NCBI GenBank assembly: GCA_902767465.1
Contig: CACXHM010000138.1
Location: forward strand, 1 to 8,892
Length of the DNA: 8,892 bases
From: an uncultured Bacteroidia bacterium
GTDB lineage: Bacteria; Bacteroidota; Bacteroidia; Bacteroidales; UBA932
Direction of reading: 5' to 3'
The notes under the pieces are model-generated. The model worked only from the letters and a program-made list of their open reading frames with translations, was not told the DNA's origin and ran no database searches. Positions 5,843-8,892 of this stretch are shown here, piece by piece (within the stretch, counting starts at the first letter, position 1; each line of letters starts with the position of its first letter). The translations under genes were made by a program, and so were the position numbers.

Positions 5843-6815
5843 GAATCCCGGTCTTCTATGGCTGCTGGCTTTGCCGGCGCTGCTGATCCTGCACTATCTC
5901 TGGATGGAACTTGCGGGACGCCGGCCCCATCTTCGAGTAAGTTCTTCCCTTCCATGGCTTTCCGGCGGTGTGTCGCCCCTTGCATGGACAAGACACCTTG
6001 CCTTTGCTCTCCGTATTGCTGCCATCTGCTTGATAATCATTGCTCTTGCACGACCTAGATCTTCTACCGAAAGGGAGAAGACCGATACGGAAGGCATCGA
6101 CATAGTCTTTGCCACCGACGTCTCCACAAGTATGCTTGCCCGGGACTTTGAACCCGACCGTATCAGCGCCGCCAAGGACATCGCCATCGAGTTCATCGCC
6201 CAGAGGCCGTCGGACCGTATGGGTATTGTGGTATTTGCGGGTGAAAGTTATACCCAGTGTCCTCTCACAACCGACAGGGCTACGCTCATCAACCTGATGA
6301 AGGATGTTCAGACCGACCTGATAGAAGATGGTACAGCAATAGGAAACGGCCTTGCCACCGCGGTTGCAAGGATGAAGGATTCCGATGCCAAGAGCAGGGT
6401 GGTAATCCTGTTGACCGACGGTGTGAACAACCGGGGAGAAATAGCTCCGCTCACTGCTGCTGAAATTGCAAAAACCTATGGTGTCAGGGTTTACACGATC
6501 GGCCTCGGAACAATGGGCATGGCACCGTATCCTGTGATGACCGCATGGGGAGTGCAGCTCCAGAACATGCCTGTGGAGATCGATGAAGATCTGCTGAAAT
6601 CCATAGCCGAGACCACAGGCGGACGGTATTTCCGTGCAACGGACAATACCAAACTGTCTGAAATCTACTCAGAAATAAACCAGATGGAGAAAGTCCGCAC
6701 AACCGTGGACAGTTTCCCTGTTTATAAAGAATTATTCGGAAGGTTCGCTGTATGGGCGCTTGTGTGCCTGCTGCTTGAACTTGCTTTGAAACTGTTTATC
6801 CGGAGGTTGCCGTAA
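5832..6815 (+). CDS. batA: BatA, membrane-anchored von Willebrand A protein
   Basis: This 327-residue BatA has two N-terminal hydrophobic segments (about 8-24 and 55-72), a VWA domain at about 88-285 and a C-terminal transmembrane helix at about 303-323. The MIDAS metal site is complete: D96-x-S98-x-S100 in DVSTSM, T168 in DGTAIGNG and D196 in LLTDGVNN. The family-typical VEIDEDLLKSIAETTGG and YFRATDN follow near 248-272. In Bacteroides the Bat genes affect aerotolerance and envelope robustness, and BatA is thought to pair with BatB under control of MoxR; the mechanism is unresolved. ATG 5832 is preferred over TTG 5811 because the protein then starts MFFENP directly before the first helix. 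It overlaps its upstream neighbour by 11 bp and shares one base with batB (TAATG). Confidence 0.92.
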   Translation: MFFENPGLLWLLALPALLILHYLWMELAGRRPHLRVSSSLPWLSGGVSPLAWTRHLAFALRIAAICLIIIALARPRSSTEREKTDTEGIDIVFATDVSTSMLARDFEPDRISAAKDIAIEFIAQRPSDRMGIVVFAGESYTQCPLTTDRATLINLMKDVQTDLIEDGTAIGNGLATAVARMKDSDAKSRVVILLTDGVNNRGEIAPLTAAEIAKTYGVRVYTIGLGTMGMAPYPVMTAWGVQLQNMPVEIDEDLLKSIAETTGGRYFRATDNTKLSEIYSEINQMEKVRTTVDSFPVYKELFGRFAVWALVCLLLELALKLFIRRLP

Positions 6816-7813
6816 TGCTGATATTTGCAAATCACCAATATCTGAACCTGCTTTTTCTGGTGCCTCTTCTTCCGGTGCTCTATGCCCTCATGCTGCATCT
6901 GCGCCGCAGGCGCATCATGCGGTTCGGCGATGAAGCGCTCGTGAAACAACTGATGCCCTCGTGGTCGCGTGCCAAGGGATGGGTTCGGCTCGTGCTGTTC
7001 GACCTTGCGTTTGCATTTTTCGTGATTGGGCTTGCCCGTCCGCAGATAGGGGCGAAACTTCAGGAGCATGAGACCCGTGGTGCCGAGATCATGATTTGTC
7101 TGGACGTGTCAAACTCTATGTTGGCAAAGGACTACTCGCCCAACCGTCTGGAACGTGCCAAACTTGCCATTTCGCGTATTACCGACAAACTTCAGGACGA
7201 CCGTATCGGCCTGATAATTTTCGCCGGGAGTTCATTTGTGCAGTTGCCTATCACGAGTGATTACGTATCAGCGAAAATGTTCTTGAGCAGCATCTCCACC
7301 GAATCGGTCCCGGTGCAGGGAACCGCGATAGGGGATGCCATCCTCACGGCGGCACGCAGCTTCAGTGCCCAAAGTGAGAAGAGCAGGGCCATAATTGTCA
7401 TCACCGACGGGGAGAACCATGAGGACGATCCCGTAGATGCAGCCAGGCAGGCTGCGGAAATGGGAATACGTATATACACCATAGGTGTGGGGTCGCTTCG
7501 GGGAGAGCCCATCCCTATCGACGGAGACCTTATGAAAGACAAGGATGGCAACATTGTCGTCACCAGGCTCGATGAAGGGACCCTTCAAAAAGTCGCTGAA
7601 GCCGGCGGCGGTGCCTACGTGCATGCAGGAAACGAGGAATTCGGACTTAATCCTATTATAAATGATCTGAAGAACCTGGAGGCGGAACGTTTCAATTCCG
7701 TCGTTTTCGAGGAATATGACGAACAGTACATGTATTTCTTCGCCGTGGCCCTTGTACTGCTGGTGATAGAGATGCTGATCGGGCAGCGACGCTGGAAAAG
7801 GAGGATGTTCTGA
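6815..7813 (+). CDS. batB: BatB, membrane-anchored von Willebrand A protein
   Basis: This 332-residue paralogue of BatA has the same layout: hydrophobic segments at about 10-27 and 57-74, a VWA domain at about 90-285 and a C-terminal helix at about 305-322 followed by a basic tail. The MIDAS site is intact: D97-x-S99-x-S101 in LDVSNSM, T170 in GTAIGD and D198 in VITDGEN. The segment DGDLMKDKDGNIVVTRLDE near residue 234 is typical of BatB and separates it from BatA. It likely interacts with BatA and with the TPR protein BatC encoded next. The start shares one base with the batA stop, and the stop shares one base with the batC start (TGATG), so the three genes are very probably translationally coupled. 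Confidence 0.92.
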   Translation: MLIFANHQYLNLLFLVPLLPVLYALMLHLRRRRIMRFGDEALVKQLMPSWSRAKGWVRLVLFDLAFAFFVIGLARPQIGAKLQEHETRGAEIMICLDVSNSMLAKDYSPNRLERAKLAISRITDKLQDDRIGLIIFAGSSFVQLPITSDYVSAKMFLSSISTESVPVQGTAIGDAILTAARSFSAQSEKSRAIIVITDGENHEDDPVDAARQAAEMGIRIYTIGVGSLRGEPIPIDGDLMKDKDGNIVVTRLDEGTLQKVAEAGGGAYVHAGNEEFGLNPIINDLKNLEAERFNSVVFEEYDEQYMYFFAVALVLLVIEMLIGQRRWKRRMF

Positions 7814-8493
7814 TGAAAAGGTTTTTATTGATACTGGTGGTTTTCGCATGCATCCCCCTGTCTGCCCAGGTGGACAGGAAGGAGGTGCGTGCCGGTAACC
7901 GTAAGTTTGCAAAAGAAGACTGGAGGTCTGCGGAAATCGATTACAGGAAGGCGGTCCTTAAAGACAGCCTGTCCGTTGCCGGACAGTATAATCTTGCCTC
8001 CTGCCTTTACCGTCAGGAGGATTATGAAGGGGCCGGTAAAGCCCTTGAGGCCGTAGGGGATGTCGCACCCGCAGGAGTGCATGGAGCAGAGTGGTATTTC
8101 AACAGTGGAGACGTCGCCCTTCAGAAAAAGGACTATGGCGCTGCGGTGAAAGCTTTTCGGGAGGCCCTGCTCCGTAATCCCGGAGATATGGCTGCAAAGG
8201 AGAATTATACCTATGCCAAGATGATGCAACAGAACCAGCAGGGCGGCAGCAACGATCAGAACGAAGATCAGAATCAAGAGCAGAAACAAGACGAAGATCA
8301 AAACCAGAACAAGGACCAGAACCAGAATCAGGACAAGAATAGGGATCAGCAGCCTCAGTCCCAGGAAATATCTCCTCAGCAGGCACAGCAGATGCTTCAG
8401 GCGGTTCAGGCCAAGGAGAAGGAGACTCAAGACAAGGTAAACAAGGAAAAGGCGGCGGCACTGCAGTCGCGTCAGAAAGAGAAGAACTGGTAA
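7813..8493 (+). CDS. batC: BatC, exported TPR protein with Gln/Asn/Asp-rich tail
   Basis: This 226-residue protein starts with a clear signal peptide (MKRFLLILVVFACIPLSAQ). TPR-like helices follow: residues ~24-50 (AGNRKFAKEDWRSAEIDYRKAV), ~57-82, and the best match at ~93-125 (YFNSGDVALQKKDYGAAVKAF, with RNPGD after it). Residues ~138-185 are an extremely Gln/Asn/Asp/Glu-rich low-complexity linker. A helical, probably coiled segment (ISPQQAQQMLQAVQAKEKET) and the C-terminal KEKNW close the protein; BatC proteins tend to end this way. It should be a periplasmic or membrane-associated scaffold that binds BatA/BatB by its TPRs. It starts within the batB stop codon and ends 1 bp before batD. Confidence 0.88.
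   Translation: MKRFLLILVVFACIPLSAQVDRKEVRAGNRKFAKEDWRSAEIDYRKAVLKDSLSVAGQYNLASCLYRQEDYEGAGKALEAVGDVAPAGVHGAEWYFNSGDVALQKKDYGAAVKAFREALLRNPGDMAAKENYTYAKMMQQNQQGGSNDQNEDQNQEQKQDEDQNQNKDQNQNQDKNRDQQPQSQEISPQQAQQMLQAVQAKEKETQDKVNKEKAAALQSRQKEKNW
8254..8352 (+). repeat. Low-complexity tract coding for the D/E-Q-N-rich linker of BatC
   Basis: The DNA is an imperfect array of GAY/CAR/AAY/AAR codons with repeated units such as GATCAGAA and ACCAGAA, coding for runs like NEDQNQEQ and KDQNQNQDKN. It is almost free of hydrophobic codons over about 33 residues. Such tracts can change length by replication slippage in multiples of three. The antisense strand gives a spurious Leu/Ile/Val-rich reading frame. 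Confidence 0.75.
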
Positions 8494-8494
8494 G

Positions 8495-8892
8495 ATGAAA
8501 AGGGTATTATTCTTAATAGCATTTGCCGTAGTATCCGCCGGCCTGATGGCTCAGACAGTAAAGGTGGATGCTCCCAATATGGTGGGCACCGATGAGCAGT
8601 TCAACGTGAGTTTCTCGGTTGAGGGGGAGCATGCGGTGCAGGAGTTCGAGTGGAGCCCGTCCGATGCTTTCAAGCTTGTCTGGGGCCCCCAGAAGAGCAC
8701 TTCAACATCTATCAGCATTGTTAACGGAAAGCGCTCCAAGACCGTTACCAACTCCTATACTTATGTACTGATGCCGCTAAAGGCCGGGACCTTCACTCTT
8801 CCGGCGGGTGTGGCCACCGTGCAGGGCAAGAAGATATCTTCACGCAGTTTTTCCATAGAGGTGGTGGCTGCGAAAGCCGGGGCTTCGGCATC
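8495..8892 (+). CDS. batD: BatD, N-terminal part (continues beyond the right edge)
   Basis: An open frame starts with ATG 1 bp after the batC stop and stays open to the end of the window: 132 complete codons with no stop. It begins with a signal peptide (MKRVLFLIAFAVVSAGLMAQ) followed by VKVDAPNMVGTDEQFNVSF, the usual opening of BatD with an Ig-like beta domain. YTYVLMPLKAGTFTLP near residue 88 and a further strand (SFSIEVV, near 120) fit the repeated beta-sandwich modules of the BatD (oxygen tolerance) family. Full-length members are much longer, with a C-terminal transmembrane helix expected outside the window. It is probably co-transcribed with batA-batC; batE often follows in related genomes, but that cannot be seen here. 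Confidence 0.9.
   Translation, partial: MKRVLFLIAFAVVSAGLMAQTVKVDAPNMVGTDEQFNVSFSVEGEHAVQEFEWSPSDAFKLVWGPQKSTSTSISIVNGKRSKTVTNSYTYVLMPLKAGTFTLPAGVATVQGKKISSRSFSIEVVAAKAGASA

Noticed and set aside
7825..8430. Minus-strand frame of 201 codons with a long Leu/Val/Ile run that looks like a membrane protein
   Set aside because: It is antisense to batC. The hydrophobic run is the complement of the GAY/CAR/AAY codons of the Gln/Asn/Asp-rich linker. No promoter or ribosome binding site supports it, and batC has strong family evidence.
3023..8892. The moxR-VWA cluster as a new defence system (some defence loci also pair MoxR ATPases with VWA proteins)
   Set aside because: The gene order, the two membrane VWA proteins, the TPR protein with a Gln/Asn-rich tail and the BatD start match the known Bat aerotolerance operon. 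There is no nuclease, protease effector or mobile element nearby.

Overview
The window looks like a chromosomal, core-genome segment of a moderately GC-rich member of the Bacteroidota, most likely Bacteroidales. The evidence is the gene set and order (an exbB-exbD-tonB cluster next to moxR-DUF58-batA-batB-batC-batD), TAnnTTTG-type promoter boxes, mostly absent Shine-Dalgarno sites, and the form of the individual proteins. I see no insertion sequence, phage gene, CRISPR array, tRNA or rRNA.

Layout. Positions 1-50 hold no gene I can identify. Positions 51-1979 (minus strand) are a compact three-gene energy-transduction operon: an ExbB/TolQ-type proton channel, an ExbD/TolR-type partner and a TonB-family periplasm-spanning protein. 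Positions 2043-2999 (minus strand) are truA, tRNA pseudouridine synthase A. At 3023 the strand switches and a tightly packed plus-strand operon runs off the right edge: a MoxR AAA+ ATPase, a DUF58 protein, an uncharacterised membrane-anchored protein, BatA, BatB, BatC and the start of BatD. Its junctions are 1-bp gaps or small stop/start overlaps, so translational coupling is likely.

How they work together. ExbB-ExbD-TonB would use the proton gradient to energise outer-membrane transporters. The Bat (Bacteroides aerotolerance) cluster is a known MoxR/von Willebrand A system in the cell envelope. Its ATPase is thought to act as a chaperone with membrane-anchored MIDAS-containing VWA proteins (BatA, BatB) and periplasmic TPR and Ig-like partners (BatC, BatD). 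Its exact biochemistry is still unclear.

Most notable observation. truA is about 60-70 residues longer than usual. Most of the excess is one in-frame insertion at residues ~177-238. Its DNA contains a perfect 16-bp inverted repeat (2323-2338 / 2426-2441), and the whole 119-bp interval can be drawn as one long imperfect hairpin. This resembles the protein-coding palindromic elements known from Rickettsia (RPE). The same gene also has an altered catalytic-loop motif (RTDTAVNA) and a smaller C-terminal insertion. The other genes look intact and conventional.
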